The notes: generated from the sequence alone by a model not told the origin. Counted from the first letter of the stretch, positions 1-9,290 are shown. The stretch is 64,000 nucleotides of DNA from Symmachiella macrocystis (GCF_007860075.1 NZ_SJPP01000001.1:1901980-1965979); one strand, 5' to 3'. A program made the numbers and translations.

Positions 1-720
1 GAGGGCCGCTCCGCCGGCGTCGATGACGACGACGTTCATTTCATAGTCGGTTTGTATTTCATAGTCGAGTGCCGTGGGATCAATGACTGTGATCTCACCG
101 GTGCGGGGATCAATACGAAACGGCGACGTCGCGTTGTCGTTGTTAAAGAAAAACAAAAGCGTGTCACCAGCATCAGGATCGGAGACCAAGACGCGGCCGA
201 CCACCACACTGGCGGCGCTATTTTCTGCGATCGACAGCGTATGTTTTTCGAGTGCGGGAAACTCATTGACGTTTTTGACTTCGATCGTCACAGAGAGCGT
301 TTCGATCAGTTGTTTGTCGTCGTTGACGTTAATGCCCGATTTTCGCAATTCCGCAGCGAACCCGCTGTCGAAACTGTCTTCGAAATCTTCCGTCCCTTCG
401 ACCGTGACTTGCAGCACGTATTCGGGGTTGGTTTCGTAGTCCAATCGAGTCGAATTTCGCACAGCGATCCGGCCGGTCTTGGCGTGGATCACGAACGTCT
501 GCTGTTCGTTGCCACTCGTAATGGAATACGTCCGCAGCGATGGGTTGGTCCCTTTTTTCGAGGTGACCGTTCCCACCGTGGTTCCGACGGGACTATTCTC
601 TGCGACGGAAAACCGGGGCCCTTGCGGTTGCACCGGTGCATCAGCGGATGGTGTCTCATCCGACATGCCCGTTTGGGCTGAAATGGCCAAGACGGTTGTG
701 ATAAAAAGAGAAATTCGCAC
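1..720 (-). CDS. Exported cadherin-repeat protein (partial, cut by left edge)
   Basis: The frame is open from a GTG at 718-720 to the left edge, so only the N-terminal 240 residues are visible. The start is supported by a purine-rich GGGGGG stretch a few bases upstream and by a good signal peptide, MRISLFITTVLAISAQ. After a short linker come two cadherin-like repeats. The first begins FSVAENSPVGTTVGTV and contains the LDYE motif; the second begins LSIAENSAASVVVGRV and contains the calcium-ligand motif SDPDAGD and LDYEIQTDYEMNVVV. Cadherin repeats bind calcium and usually act in adhesion or in large surface proteins, so an extracellular or outer-surface location is inferred. The gene's full length and C-terminal domains are unknown. 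A plus-strand frame over the same region is a shadow. Confidence 0.85.
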   Translation of the reverse strand, partial: MRISLFITTVLAISAQTGMSDETPSADAPVQPQGPRFSVAENSPVGTTVGTVTSKKGTNPSLRTYSITSGNEQQTFVIHAKTGRIAVRNSTRLDYETNPEYVLQVTVEGTEDFEDSFDSGFAAELRKSGINVNDDKQLIETLSVTIEVKNVNEFPALEKHTLSIAENSAASVVVGRVLVSDPDAGDTLLFFFNNDNATSPFRIDPRTGEITVIDPTALDYEIQTDYEMNVVVIDAGGAAL

Positions 721-891
721 GTCAATTGCCCCCCAACCGATGCCATTCCATCGCGAGTCGGCGACGAAAATTCGGCTATTGGAGTTAAGGATGGTAGTAG
801 TGTCCCCAATCTGGTTTGTCATGTGCCCACTGTTGGTTACGCACAAAACCTGCTGGTTTCGTAATCACGCAACTTTGACGGTCATGACATT

Positions 892-1083
892 TCAGAATGG
901 ACGTTGCAGAATGAAGTCGCTGAACCGATCCAAGTCGCTTGCACGGTCCATCAAATCGCGAAACTTCACGGATTCCGAGAAATCCGCGTCCGCATTAGAC
1001 TCTAGCACCTGCCATGCGCGATGATGCTTTTTAGCAACCTTCGACAGGGAGTTCAGAGAAGATTCGGGCGTCTCTGTCGGCAT
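892..1083 (-). CDS. Possible small hypothetical protein (63 aa)
   Basis: A 63-residue frame starts 24 bases after the yaaA stop on the same strand. It is hydrophilic, with basic and acidic stretches (KVAKKHHRAW, FRDLMDRASDLDRF), and has no signal peptide, membrane segment or motif that I recognise. There is no clear ribosome binding site before the ATG. Close spacing behind yaaA would allow co-transcription, but this may be a chance frame. The remaining bases of this gap (721-891) show nothing recognisable apart from the expected upstream region of the cadherin gene. Confidence 0.3.
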   Translation of the reverse strand: MPTETPESSLNSLSKVAKKHHRAWQVLESNADADFSESVKFRDLMDRASDLDRFSDFILQRPF

Positions 1084-1107
1084 TACCGGTCACTCGGGAG
1101 ATGGCAA

Positions 1108-1911
1108 TTATGCCGGCCGTTTGGCTTTGCCCGGTGGTGGCGGTTGCGGGCGGGAGAAGACGATTTCGTCCGCTGTCGATTCTGAGGCGACGTATTGATA
1201 ATCCGCCTCGGCGAACTGATTCAAGTCGGCCGGGTCGACGATGCGGTTGCGAATGATCCAAGCCGCCATCCGTCCCCGCGCCTGTTTTGCAAACGTCGCA
1301 ATTGTCCGCGACTTGCCGGTTTTGATCTCCCGAAACACCACCGCTACGGTCCGGCCTTCGACCTGCTGAGGTCGTACCGCCTTGAAGTATTCCTGCGATG
1401 CCAAATTGACTAACACGCGATGTTTTTGTTGCGCCAAATCGGCATTGATCGATTGTGAAATCCGATCACCCCAAAACTCATACAAATCCTTGCCCCGCCG
1501 AGTGGCGAGTCGCGTCCCCATCTCCAACCGGTAGGCCTGCATCAAATCGAGTGGACGCAACACGCCGTACAGACCCGACAGTATGCGCAAATGACTTTGC
1601 GCAAATTTGAGGTCAGCCGCGCGAAACGAACTCGCCTCGAGTCCTGTATAGACCTCGCCGTCAAACGTCAGCACAGCCTGTTTTGCATTTTCTGTCGTAA
1701 AAGGAAGTGACCATTCCGCATACCGATCGCGATTCAGCCGCGCTAAGTCGCTGCTGATCCCCATCAACTCTCCCAAGGCCTTCATCGACAACCCGCGCAA
1801 CTTTTTAATCAACCGCTGGGCATCGTCGGGAAATTGTGGCTCGGTAAATGTCTGTGTTTGCCGTTGCGGCGACAGATCAAGTGTTTTTGCCGGAGAGAGC
1901 AGTATCAACAT
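1108..1911 (-). CDS. yaaA: YaaA-family peroxide stress protein (UPF0246)
   Basis: The 267-residue product matches the YaaA/UPF0246 family from end to end and is near the usual length. Family hallmarks are the N-terminal MLILLSPAKTLD, the central LYGVLRPLDLMQAYRLEMGT block, and the conserved NLASQEYFKAV and Lys/Arg-rich C-terminal segments. In E. coli YaaA limits intracellular free iron during hydrogen peroxide stress and binds DNA; a cytoplasmic oxidative-stress role is inferred here from the family. The C-terminus ends in a Pro-rich basic tail (PQPPPPGKAKRPA) not typical of the family. No OxyR-like site could be identified by eye. Confidence 0.93.
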   Translation of the reverse strand: MLILLSPAKTLDLSPQRQTQTFTEPQFPDDAQRLIKKLRGLSMKALGELMGISSDLARLNRDRYAEWSLPFTTENAKQAVLTFDGEVYTGLEASSFRAADLKFAQSHLRILSGLYGVLRPLDLMQAYRLEMGTRLATRRGKDLYEFWGDRISQSINADLAQQKHRVLVNLASQEYFKAVRPQQVEGRTVAVVFREIKTGKSRTIATFAKQARGRMAAWIIRNRIVDPADLNQFAEADYQYVASESTADEIVFSRPQPPPPGKAKRPA

Positions 1912-2027
1912 TGCGGGACGATCGTTTTACGAGAAGTAACGTTATTCCAGGAGTGCTCTTGCCGACGGGTGGGTTGGCGAAGTCTCCGACCAGGCAGGTC
2001 GCAACATTTGTTTCCGTCGTCGACTTG

Positions 2028-2540
2028 TTAGGCCGGTCCGGCATCGTCGGCCGAGGGGCCATAGAGACCGGGCACCGGAACATCATTGACCCGCAAGTAG
2101 ACGCACAAATGCGCGCGATGGTGGATCGTATGATTGAGAACCCAGGTTCGCAAGACAGCCAAGCGAGGCATGGTCATGAGTTCTAGCCCTTGCCGTAATA
2201 GTGACCAGGGCTCAAACAGCTTTGCGTCCTCGACGGTTTCCAGCAATTTTCGGGCAGTGGCGACGTTTTTATCGAACAATGCCAAAACCGCAGCTGTCGA
2301 TGTTTCTACGGGGGATTGATAAGGCTGTCCTTCGACCGGTTCGACGTCGAGTGTATCGTGACAAAGGGTCATCTCGACCCAGGCGGGGATGTCGGCCAGA
2401 TGATTGGCGACCCAGCCGACGGTGTTGGATTTGTCGTGGATTTTCCAGTTCCATTTGTCATCAGGAACCAGCTCCAACACTTTTCGCGTATTCGCCATTT
2501 CCATATCAAACTCAGGTATCATCGTTTGGCCAATGTTCAT
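2028..2540 (-). CDS. DinB-fold metal-dependent protein
   Basis: This 170-residue protein has the four-helix DinB/YfiT layout: an N-terminal helix, the motif VGWVANHLADIPAW with a candidate metal ligand at His47, and a C-terminal HTIHHRAHL motif supplying two more candidate histidines (about 140 and 144). The DinB superfamily includes thiol-dependent transferases using bacillithiol or mycothiol and many proteins of unknown role, so substrate and reaction cannot be given. It is cytoplasmic by sequence, with no signal peptide. It lies upstream of yaaA on the same strand, 116 bases away, so a shared stress context is possible but unproven. Confidence 0.85.
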   Translation of the reverse strand: MNIGQTMIPEFDMEMANTRKVLELVPDDKWNWKIHDKSNTVGWVANHLADIPAWVEMTLCHDTLDVEPVEGQPYQSPVETSTAAVLALFDKNVATARKLLETVEDAKLFEPWSLLRQGLELMTMPRLAVLRTWVLNHTIHHRAHLCVYLRVNDVPVPGLYGPSADDAGPA

Positions 2541-2761
2541 GACAGGGCGACCTCAATGCGAACAGGTTTCTGCAAATGGTGAAGGATGACCGCCGATTTT
2601 ATGGTCACGCCTTCCAACATGCAAATTCCAAGGCCCCAGAACCACGCCAATTGCAACTGCCACGGATGTTGCGCGGTTGTTGGGGAGTGCATCGGCTCAT
2701 AAAATCAGCTGATCGTTTAGGACTTCGGTTTTTCTGCCATCGGTTGGGAGTGAAAGTCACC

Positions 2762-3196
2762 ATGAAAATTCGATTCGCCATCATTCTGTTTGCGGTGTTG
2801 TTGTCCGGTGCCGATGCGCCGCCGAACCCACTTCAAAAAACTCTGCTGACACAAGAGTCAAAACTCATCGAAGCCATCAAACAGCAGGATCAAGCGACAT
2901 TAAAAATGCTGTTGTCCGAAGAGACGTTCGCCGTCACGTACGACGGCGGCCGCCAAACCGGCCAGGAAATCTTACGTAGCCTGGAACATGTGACGATTAC
3001 ATCTTACACAGTGACCGACGTGAAGCTGGTCCAGGTCAGTCCGGACGTGGGTATTTTGACCTACAAATTCCGTTGGAAGGGAAATCACGGCGATAAGAAG
3101 ATTCCCCTCACCACTGTATTCGCGACGTCGACATGGGCCTTGCGGGACGGCGAGTGGCGTTCGGTGTTCTACCAAGAGACGCCGGTCAAAAAGTGA
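2762..3196 (+). CDS. Exported NTF2-like (SnoaL/DUF4440-type) small protein
   Basis: An open frame extends further upstream, but the ATG at 2762 is the better start: it has GGGAG 11 bases before it and opens a hydrophobic signal peptide (MKIRFAIILFAVLLSGADA). The mature part, about 125 residues, shows the NTF2-like pattern of an N-terminal helix (ESKLIEAIKQQDQATLKMLL) followed by strands ending in WALRDGEWRSVFYQETPV, as in DUF4440 proteins. This fold serves small-molecule binding, catalysis or protein association, so no specific role can be assigned. It stands alone between a minus-strand DinB gene and a zinc-ribbon gene. Export to the periplasm is inferred from the leader. Confidence 0.75.
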   Translation: MKIRFAIILFAVLLSGADAPPNPLQKTLLTQESKLIEAIKQQDQATLKMLLSEETFAVTYDGGRQTGQEILRSLEHVTITSYTVTDVKLVQVSPDVGILTYKFRWKGNHGDKKIPLTTVFATSTWALRDGEWRSVFYQETPVKK

Positions 3197-3362
3197 CCGG
3201 ATGTGATGACCGGTAACTGGTGGTGATTCCTCATTTTCGCAACCCGCTGCGGAAGCGTCTGCCGTACGGCTCACCTTGCCGCGCGGGGCTGCGGCAACTA
3301 CAGTAAAGAAGCGGCAACTGCCGGCCGAACTGTAGGGAAACGGGCTGACTTTGGAATTTTGT

Positions 3363-3986
3363 ATGTCGATGCTGTTGTGCCACGAATGCTATAGCTGGGT
3401 CGAGCCTCGCGGCGGGCATTGCCCCGATTGCATGGCAGCGGTCGACATCAACGAAGCCGATCCACCACTCTCCCGATTGCAGACAATCTTGGGAGAGGTC
3501 CGTGCGCCGTTGGGAGAAGTAACGGTCCGCCGCCGCGCGATGCCCGCCCGGGGCTTGCTGTACGCCACGACCAACGGCTTGTATTTTTTACCGCACCTCA
3601 TCGATGAAGTCGCTGAACCGGAGCGAAGTCGTACGGATAGCATGGTCATGTGGTCGCTCGCTTCGGCTTTGTGGGCTCCATTGTCACTGTATGCAGTCTT
3701 TATGAATTGGGGTCCTGACGAACTGTCCCACACATCCGCATTTCACCCACAACGCCTGGAGCCCGAACAAGCGGATGCGATGCCGCGGTCATTGATGGAG
3801 AACCCCGGTGCGTTTTTTGTTCCCAGTGCGATGATACAATCCATCTCCCGCCGCTTTGGTGCATGGATCATTCATCGTGGTCACAGCACAAAATTGAAAC
3901 TCGTACCGGCTTCACCTCGAGAGGCGTTTGACCACAACATGTTCAATCTGATTGCAACGCCGCCCTGGAAACACGTGGTGACATGA
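3363..3986 (+). CDS. Zinc-ribbon hypothetical protein
   Basis: This 207-residue protein begins with a compact metal-binding ribbon, CHECYSWVEPRGGHCPDC, carrying two CxxC pairs. A GRAM/PH-like body follows (LLYATTNGLYFLPHLIDE) with a moderately hydrophobic stretch near residues 95-115 (WSLASALWAPLSLYAVF) that could be membrane-associated. ATG at 3363 was chosen; a TTG at 3351 and an ATG at 3369 are alternatives, and no strong ribosome binding site decides between them. The stop overlaps the next gene's start in ATGA, so the two are translationally coupled with the downstream methyltransferase. Family and function are not recognised. Confidence 0.7.
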   Translation: MSMLLCHECYSWVEPRGGHCPDCMAAVDINEADPPLSRLQTILGEVRAPLGEVTVRRRAMPARGLLYATTNGLYFLPHLIDEVAEPERSRTDSMVMWSLASALWAPLSLYAVFMNWGPDELSHTSAFHPQRLEPEQADAMPRSLMENPGAFFVPSAMIQSISRRFGAWIIHRGHSTKLKLVPASPREAFDHNMFNLIATPPWKHVVT

Positions 3987-5197
3987 CCCATTCCTCTCCG
4001 GACGTGAATCTGTCCCCTGCTCTTCCCACGGAACTGTTTTCCCAAGCTCTGGACGACGGGGTTTTCGTGCAGTGTACGTTGAGCAAACGCCGCTCCGCTT
4101 CGTCTGCCGAATATCGCAAGGTCACAGCGCGGCTGGTGGCGATCAAGGATCAGACGGCTGTTCAATTGACGTATCACTTTCAGAAAAAAGAGACGCACGA
4201 GAACCTTTCGGAACCGGAAGCGGCAGCGCGATTGGGGGAGCTGTTACAAACCGAATTCGAACATGGGCATCTATTCACCGCCAATTGCGACTACGTTTTA
4301 CGAGCACGGTCGGATGGCTCGTTCAAAGTCAAACGCCATGCACCAACCAAACAGCCGTCTGTGCGATTACATGATCGCGAGAAGCAGTATTTGATCCCTG
4401 AGGGAACCGCTTGTCCGTTTCTGGTCGAGATCGGAGTCATGACCGCCGACGGAGCCGTGCGCGCCGCCAAACGCAAAAAGTTTCGGCAAATCAATCGTTA
4501 CTTGGAGATCGTCAACGATATCGTGGAGCATCTGCCCCGCGACCGTCGTTTGCGGGTGATTGATTTTGGGTGTGGAAAAAGCTATTTGACCTTCGCCCTG
4601 CACCATCTCTTGACCGTGATCCACGACTTTGATGTGGAGATCACAGGCTTGGATCGCGAACCGAGTGTGATTGCGACCTGCCAGCGAGTTGCCGAGAAGC
4701 TGCATTGCCAGGGGCTGAGATTTGAGACGGGCAATATCGACCGCTTTGCAGACGAACAGAAAGTCGACCTCTCCGTTTCACTGCACGCCTGCGATACCGC
4801 GACCGACGACGCCATTGCTCAGTCGGTGCGTTGGAAAGCCGAGGTCATCCTGGCAGTCCCATGTTGTCAGCACGAGTTCGCGAGCTCGATCCAGAACCAG
4901 GAGCTGCGGGCATTGACCGCGCATGGGATTCTCAAGGAGCGGTTTGCGGCGGTTGCCACCGATGCGTTGCGGGCGACGGCACTAGGGATTTGTGACTATG
5001 CCACATCGGTCGTCGAGTTTATCGATATGGAGCACACGGCGAAAAACGTGTTACTGCGAGCGGTCAAGCAGCCTGTGAATGAAGCCCGGCGAACGGCGCT
5101 GATTGGGGAATATCGCACGTTGAAGCAACTGCTGTCGATCGAGCGGCCGCACCTGGAGCGAGTGTTGCCCGAGCTAGCGGAGCGGGTCGCAGACTAG
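3983..5197 (+). CDS. SAM-dependent methyltransferase (Methyltransf_32-like)
   Basis: The 404-residue protein has an N-terminal domain of about 170 residues of unknown role, then a Rossmann methyltransferase domain. The SAM-binding motif I is LRVIDFGCGKSYLTFAL, followed by the acidic motif ITGLDREPSVI and the characteristic SLHACDTATDDAI and VPCCQHE motifs of the Methyltransf_32 group, which includes RNA-methyltransferase-like proteins and the METTL25 relatives. The conserved Cys-Cys-Gln-His in the second motif suggests a specialised active site. Substrate is unknown; RNA is a guess from relatives. It starts inside the stop of the zinc-ribbon gene (ATGA), so the pair forms an operon. Confidence 0.82.
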   Translation: MTHSSPDVNLSPALPTELFSQALDDGVFVQCTLSKRRSASSAEYRKVTARLVAIKDQTAVQLTYHFQKKETHENLSEPEAAARLGELLQTEFEHGHLFTANCDYVLRARSDGSFKVKRHAPTKQPSVRLHDREKQYLIPEGTACPFLVEIGVMTADGAVRAAKRKKFRQINRYLEIVNDIVEHLPRDRRLRVIDFGCGKSYLTFALHHLLTVIHDFDVEITGLDREPSVIATCQRVAEKLHCQGLRFETGNIDRFADEQKVDLSVSLHACDTATDDAIAQSVRWKAEVILAVPCCQHEFASSIQNQELRALTAHGILKERFAAVATDALRATALGICDYATSVVEFIDMEHTAKNVLLRAVKQPVNEARRTALIGEYRTLKQLLSIERPHLERVLPELAERVAD

Positions 5198-5401
5198 TCA
5201 AAGAATCACGGTATCCGAACCGGGATCATGGTCGAAATCCGCCGGGTCAACGGCAGAGAGCCGCGTGATTGCATCAAGCAACGTTTGCAGTCGTTCGACC
5301 TCTGAGACGAGTTCTTCGACGTGCTTGCGCCAATGCGGATTACAATATCCGGTTTGCAGGCGGTCTTTGATTTCAAGCAATTCTTCGTCGTTCATGGCCA
5401 T
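5198..5401 (-). CDS. Small hypothetical protein, coiled-coil-like (67 aa)
   Basis: This frame converges with the methyltransferase gene with no gap between the two stops. The 67-residue product is acidic and mostly helical (DEELLEIKDRL, HVEELVSEVERLQTLLDAITRL), with heptad-like leucines in the middle and a disordered acidic tail (DPADFDHDPGSD). Two in-frame ATGs, at 5401 and 5395, are possible; a weak GGAA lies upstream. Its composition resembles a real protein rather than a shadow. No function can be assigned. Confidence 0.5.
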   Translation of the reverse strand: MAMNDEELLEIKDRLQTGYCNPHWRKHVEELVSEVERLQTLLDAITRLSAVDPADFDHDPGSDTVIL

Positions 5402-6442
5402 GCTGATTTTCCGATTGGCTACATTGAGCCAAAAAACTGCCCGTCGAGTTGCTTCGTTGCCTTGTCCTTCCGGGAAACTTTACGTAACCTCTCTACTCTA
5501 TCACTTGCGCGATGTCAAATGGAATTGACGGCAACGCCAGTACATTAAAGGACATTGCTATTTACGAAAGCGAGTAAAATAGGAGTTTCGGGCCAACTCT
5601 CGCAAGGAAGCAGTCTTTTAGGATTAAGTGGTTTTGTAGAATTCAGGGGAATCCCTGTTCTTCCTTCGTCGACGCGCTGCTATAACGCGCTCCGCGCTCT
5701 GGTAAGTTCGCGACGATTCAAACCACCCCTGTGCGCCCTCTCTCCTCTGACCGTTTCGGTCGTCTTATCCACATTTTAATCATAAACGTATCTCATTTGC
5801 ATGCGGAGCAATGCGCACCTGAATGCTTAAGAGAAACGGGAATTCATTCAATCATAGCTTTTTGTTTTGGGAGGCTACGGCCTCAAAGCGTTGACACGAC
5901 CAAACAAACTACTGGTCGCCGGATTATCGATGTACGGGTCAGACGTGTGAGGAAAACTATGACCCCGATCACCGGTTCTCCCGGCAAAATGTGAACAATA
6001 GACGTGATACGCCCCGTAGTGACGGCATCGACGAGTCGATGAGATTGTTGGTCGTGTGCTTACGACCGATTTCAATGCCACCAACTCAGGGCGCGGCTTG
6101 CGTCCCGAACAATTGAAGGATTCAGAAACTTGGATTGAGCGAAGCCAATATCCGACAGATCCAGGCTTTATCGTAACAATCGGCACAATTCGTGTGACCG
6201 CTTTGGGGAATCGTGTGATTTCTACGGATGAGTTAGGTTATGGCAATTCGTTTGATTCCTTGAAGGACGACGCTGACAGTGACATTTGCGAATGCGCCAG
6301 ACATGTCTTGTGACATAACTTCCGTGTCTGGATTCAGTTGCAGTTGAAAACCCAAATCGATGGTGTCGGCGACTGAGTATTAAATTGCACCCGGAAACCC
6401 CTTTCGCGGGGTTCGAGGACGTTAGACAGGAATCTGTAAGCT
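5402..6442. other. About 1 kb without a convincing gene
   Basis: The region is less GC-rich than its neighbours and holds only short frames without good start sites, the longest being an 85-codon frame at 6056-6313 with a GTG start. Small hairpins are visible at 5642-5656 (CAGGG/CCCTG) and 6405-6420 (AACCCC/GGGGTT), the latter just before the acyl amino acid synthase gene. Because it precedes an eight-gene same-strand locus, it probably contains that locus's promoter and leader, but I could not identify a promoter by eye. Confidence 0.5.
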
Positions 6443-7258
6443 ATGGTTGAAAAGACGTTACCCAAACTTCGTGGTTTCCCACGATGGACTAGATTTTCAA
6501 CTGGAGCAGTCATGGTAGCCCCGGCGGAAACAACCATGAACATTGCGGTCGATGTTCCTGTTGCGCCCCTGAAGGAGATCTCGTACCGCATCGCAAGTAC
6601 GCAATACGAGCGCAAGGCGGCCTTCAATCTGGTTTACGAAGCGTATGTCGAAACTGGTTTGATTGAGCCCAATGAGTTCGAAATGCGCGTGACGCCGTAC
6701 CATTTGTTGCCGACGACCAATGTTTTCATAGCGGTTTACCAGGAAGAAGTCATCGGTACGGTCAGTTTGATCGGCGACGGTGAACTTGGTCTACCGATGG
6801 ATTGCATTTATGATCGGGAGGTCAACGGCCTGAGGGACCGCGGATATTCTCTAGGCGAAGTTTCTTGTCTGGCGCACCGTCGTCAACAAGTGAAGCAGAC
6901 ATTGCCGTTGTTTGTGCAAATGACGCGGTTGATGGCTCAACATTCCCGCCAAAATGGTATGGATCAGTTTCTGATTGCCGTCCACCCCCGTCATGCACAG
7001 TTTTACATGCGGTTTATGGGATTTGAGCAAATCGGCAGCCAAAAATCCTTCCCATCGGTGAGAAATAATCCGGCTGTGGCGTGTGCCTTGAATTTCCCTC
7101 GTATTGATGTGGAACGGCCTGCCTGTTATAGCCAGTTCTTTGGGACAGCCATTCCCAGGGAAGATCTGCTGTCAACTCCGATGAACACCCTTGAGGTTGA
7201 AGAATTTGCTGATGCCGCACTGGAAGGCGGCTTAACTATCCCCAGTCTGATGTGTTAA
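6443..7258 (+). CDS. FeeM-type N-acyl amino acid synthase (GNAT fold)
   Basis: The 271-residue protein fits the FeeM / long-chain N-acyl amino acid synthase group of the GNAT superfamily. The core spans about residues 48-200: ISYRIASTQYERKAAFNLVYEAYVETGLI (the entry helix), NVFIAVYQEEVIGTVSLIGDGELGLPMD, and IAVHPRHAQFYMRFMGFEQIG, a motif typical of this family. FeeM enzymes join an acyl chain, usually from acyl-ACP, to the amino group of an amino acid such as tyrosine. It heads a same-strand cluster with an exporter, a hydrolase, a methyltransferase, an E1-like enzyme and a desaturase. Start is ambiguous: ATG 6443, or ATG 6512 with a better GGAG spacing. The acceptor amino acid cannot be deduced. 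Confidence 0.8.
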   Translation: MVEKTLPKLRGFPRWTRFSTGAVMVAPAETTMNIAVDVPVAPLKEISYRIASTQYERKAAFNLVYEAYVETGLIEPNEFEMRVTPYHLLPTTNVFIAVYQEEVIGTVSLIGDGELGLPMDCIYDREVNGLRDRGYSLGEVSCLAHRRQQVKQTLPLFVQMTRLMAQHSRQNGMDQFLIAVHPRHAQFYMRFMGFEQIGSQKSFPSVRNNPAVACALNFPRIDVERPACYSQFFGTAIPREDLLSTPMNTLEVEEFADAALEGGLTIPSLMC

Positions 7259-7304
7259 TCACTTACACACGGACGCCGACCTAGCCCCTGCTGGTGGTCG
7301 CGCG

Positions 7305-8429
7305 ATGATTTCTTTTGCCCTAAAAATTCTGCTTTCGAATCGCGGAAAACTAATCACAGCATTAACGGGAGTCATCTTCTCGTTAGTCTTGGTTAATGTT
7401 CAGGGCGGGTTGTATCTCGGGCTAATCCACAAAGCCAGTTTGTTGGTCGATCACACCGACGCCGACATCTGGGTTGGAAAGCACTTGGTCGAAAACGTCG
7501 ACTTGGCCAACGACATTCCGGTCGAATGGCTCAATCGCATCCGCGGACTTCAGGGTGTTGCACTAGCGGACCCCTATATTGTCCAGCCGAGTATTGCGAC
7601 GCTGCCCGATGGCGGTTTCGAAACGCTGATGATTATCGGCATCGACCCGCTTTCTAAGATAGGAGCTGCGTGGAATGTTGACGAAGGAGGCGAGACGTAT
7701 GTGTACCGTCCCGATTCGATCACAATCGACCGACTCGATGCACGCAAATTGGGGTATGCACAAATAGGCGACATTGTTGAAATTAGCGGGCATCGGGCAA
7801 AGATCACAGGATTTACCGACGGCGTGATTGGTTTCATGACCACGCCCTACGTATTCACCAACATCGATTCCGCACGACAGTACGCCCAAATTCGCGAGGG
7901 ATATTGCTCGTACTTTTTGATTCAAGCGGCTGACGGTGTGAATCTCAATGAGCTGAGCGACGAGATCCGGCACCTCGTGCCGAGTGCAAACGTTTATACG
8001 GCAGCCCAATTCCGCAAGATTTCTCAAGATTATTGGATGCACCGCACCGGAATTGGTATTAGTTTTGGTATGGCAACGGTCCTGGGATTATTGGTGGGCC
8101 TGTTGATGGTGGCCCAAAGTTTGTATGCGCTCGCATTGGATCACGTCAACGATTTCGCGACGCTCAAAGCGATCGGCGCGGAGAACGGTCAGATTTTACA
8201 AGTGGTGTTGGTCCAGTCCTGTACGATTGCCGTAGTGGGCACGTTGATCGGCATGGGCATCGTGTGGGTGGCGGAGACGTATTGCTCCACGCCGCTGGCA
8301 CCGATTGAAATTCCAATGCTGCTGCGCGTGGCTGGGATAGGACTGGTGGCGACAATTTGTTTGGTGGCTTCGGTATTGCCCTTCCAACGTTTACGTCGGA
8401 TTGATCCGGCCATTGTACTTCAAGGATAA
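7305..8429 (+). CDS. ABC exporter permease, DevC-like (FtsX fold)
   Basis: The 374-residue membrane protein has the MacB/FtsX layout: an N-terminal transmembrane helix (about residues 17-38), a periplasmic domain of about 200 residues, and three C-terminal helices (about 245-275, 293-320 and 330-360). The opening (KILLSNRGKLITALTGVIFSLVLVNVQGGLY followed by LVDHTDADIWV) closely resembles cyanobacterial DevC, the permease of the heterocyst glycolipid exporter. It is followed by its ATPase and then a membrane fusion protein, the full DevBCA set in the order C-A-B. A TolC-type outer membrane channel is expected as partner but none is encoded nearby. Export of the lipid made by the neighbouring enzymes is inferred. 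Confidence 0.88.
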   Translation: MISFALKILLSNRGKLITALTGVIFSLVLVNVQGGLYLGLIHKASLLVDHTDADIWVGKHLVENVDLANDIPVEWLNRIRGLQGVALADPYIVQPSIATLPDGGFETLMIIGIDPLSKIGAAWNVDEGGETYVYRPDSITIDRLDARKLGYAQIGDIVEISGHRAKITGFTDGVIGFMTTPYVFTNIDSARQYAQIREGYCSYFLIQAADGVNLNELSDEIRHLVPSANVYTAAQFRKISQDYWMHRTGIGISFGMATVLGLLVGLLMVAQSLYALALDHVNDFATLKAIGAENGQILQVVLVQSCTIAVVGTLIGMGIVWVAETYCSTPLAPIEIPMLLRVAGIGLVATICLVASVLPFQRLRRIDPAIVLQG

Positions 8430-8439
8430 ATTTAGTTCT

Positions 8440-9186
8440 GTGACTGAACACGTCATTCTCTCCAGCGGCATTGAAAAGACCTATCGGTCCGGGGCGATCA
8501 AGACGACCGTCCTGCACGGGATCGACTTGGAGGTTATGCGCGGAGAATGTGTGTTTTTGGTCGGTCCCTCGGGAAGTGGTAAAACCACACTGTTGTCGAT
8601 CCTGGGATGTATTTTATCTCCTGACAGCGGCTCGTTACAGATCTTGGATCGGGATGTCAGTCGTCTGAATGCGAAACAGCAGGCGAGGTTTCGTCGCGAA
8701 AACATTGGGTTTGTGTTTCAACGGTTTCATCTGTTTGACGGTCTACGGGCCTGGGAAAACGTGAAGGTGGCGTTGGACCTGTTGGGATACCCGTCCCGAT
8801 TGGCGCAATCCGAATCGCGGCGGCTGTTGGATTTGGTCGGACTGTCAGATCGGGCGGATCATCGCTCGACACAATTGAGCATGGGACAACGGCAGCGAGT
8901 TGCATTGGCGCGGGCTTTGGCCGGCGATCCCGATTTGATCTTGGCGGACGAACCGACCGCTTCGCTGGATGCCGAATCGGGCGCAAGTGCGATGAAGACA
9001 TTGAACACACTGGCCAAGTCATTGGGAAAAACTGTCGTCGTGGTCACGCACGACTCACGGATTTTTTCGATGGCTGACCGGATTTTGCATCTGGTCGACG
9101 GCCGGATTAATGAATCCACAACCGAACAACGAGCACGTACCACGAACTTCGCCGGGCAAACAGTGTCGGCGAATGATATTCGGTAA
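8440..9186 (+). CDS. ABC exporter ATP-binding protein, DevA-like
   Basis: A complete 248-residue ATPase of the LolD/MacB/DevA class. Visible motifs are Walker A GPSGSGKTT (42-50), the Q-loop in VFQRFHLFDG, a signature reading LSMGQ (146-150) in place of LSGGQ, Walker B LILADE (166-171) and the H-loop in VVVVTHD. GTG at 8440 was chosen, 10 bases after the permease stop and preceded by AAGGA; an upstream in-frame TTG at 8401 would lie inside the permease gene. The protein would power the FtsX-like permease from the cytoplasmic face. The signature variant G-to-M is worth noting but keeps the catalytic Ser and Gly-Gln. Confidence 0.92.
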   Translation: MTEHVILSSGIEKTYRSGAIKTTVLHGIDLEVMRGECVFLVGPSGSGKTTLLSILGCILSPDSGSLQILDRDVSRLNAKQQARFRRENIGFVFQRFHLFDGLRAWENVKVALDLLGYPSRLAQSESRRLLDLVGLSDRADHRSTQLSMGQRQRVALARALAGDPDLILADEPTASLDAESGASAMKTLNTLAKSLGKTVVVVTHDSRIFSMADRILHLVDGRINESTTEQRARTTNFAGQTVSANDIR

Positions 9187-9290
9187 TTTATTGATTGCGG
9201 AGTCGGCACAAACCTGACGGCTTACAGAAAACCAAACAACGTTTTATCAGACACAACACGCGGTCGTAATCGCGACTCGAGGGCATAGCA

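Noticed and set aside
52-681. 209-codon plus-strand frame
   Set aside because: It lies antisense to the cadherin-repeat gene, whose minus-strand translation has clear domain motifs.
6056-6313. 85-codon frame starting with GTG before the acyl amino acid synthase gene
   Set aside because: No ribosome binding site and no recognisable protein features; kept only as a remark in the intergenic entry.
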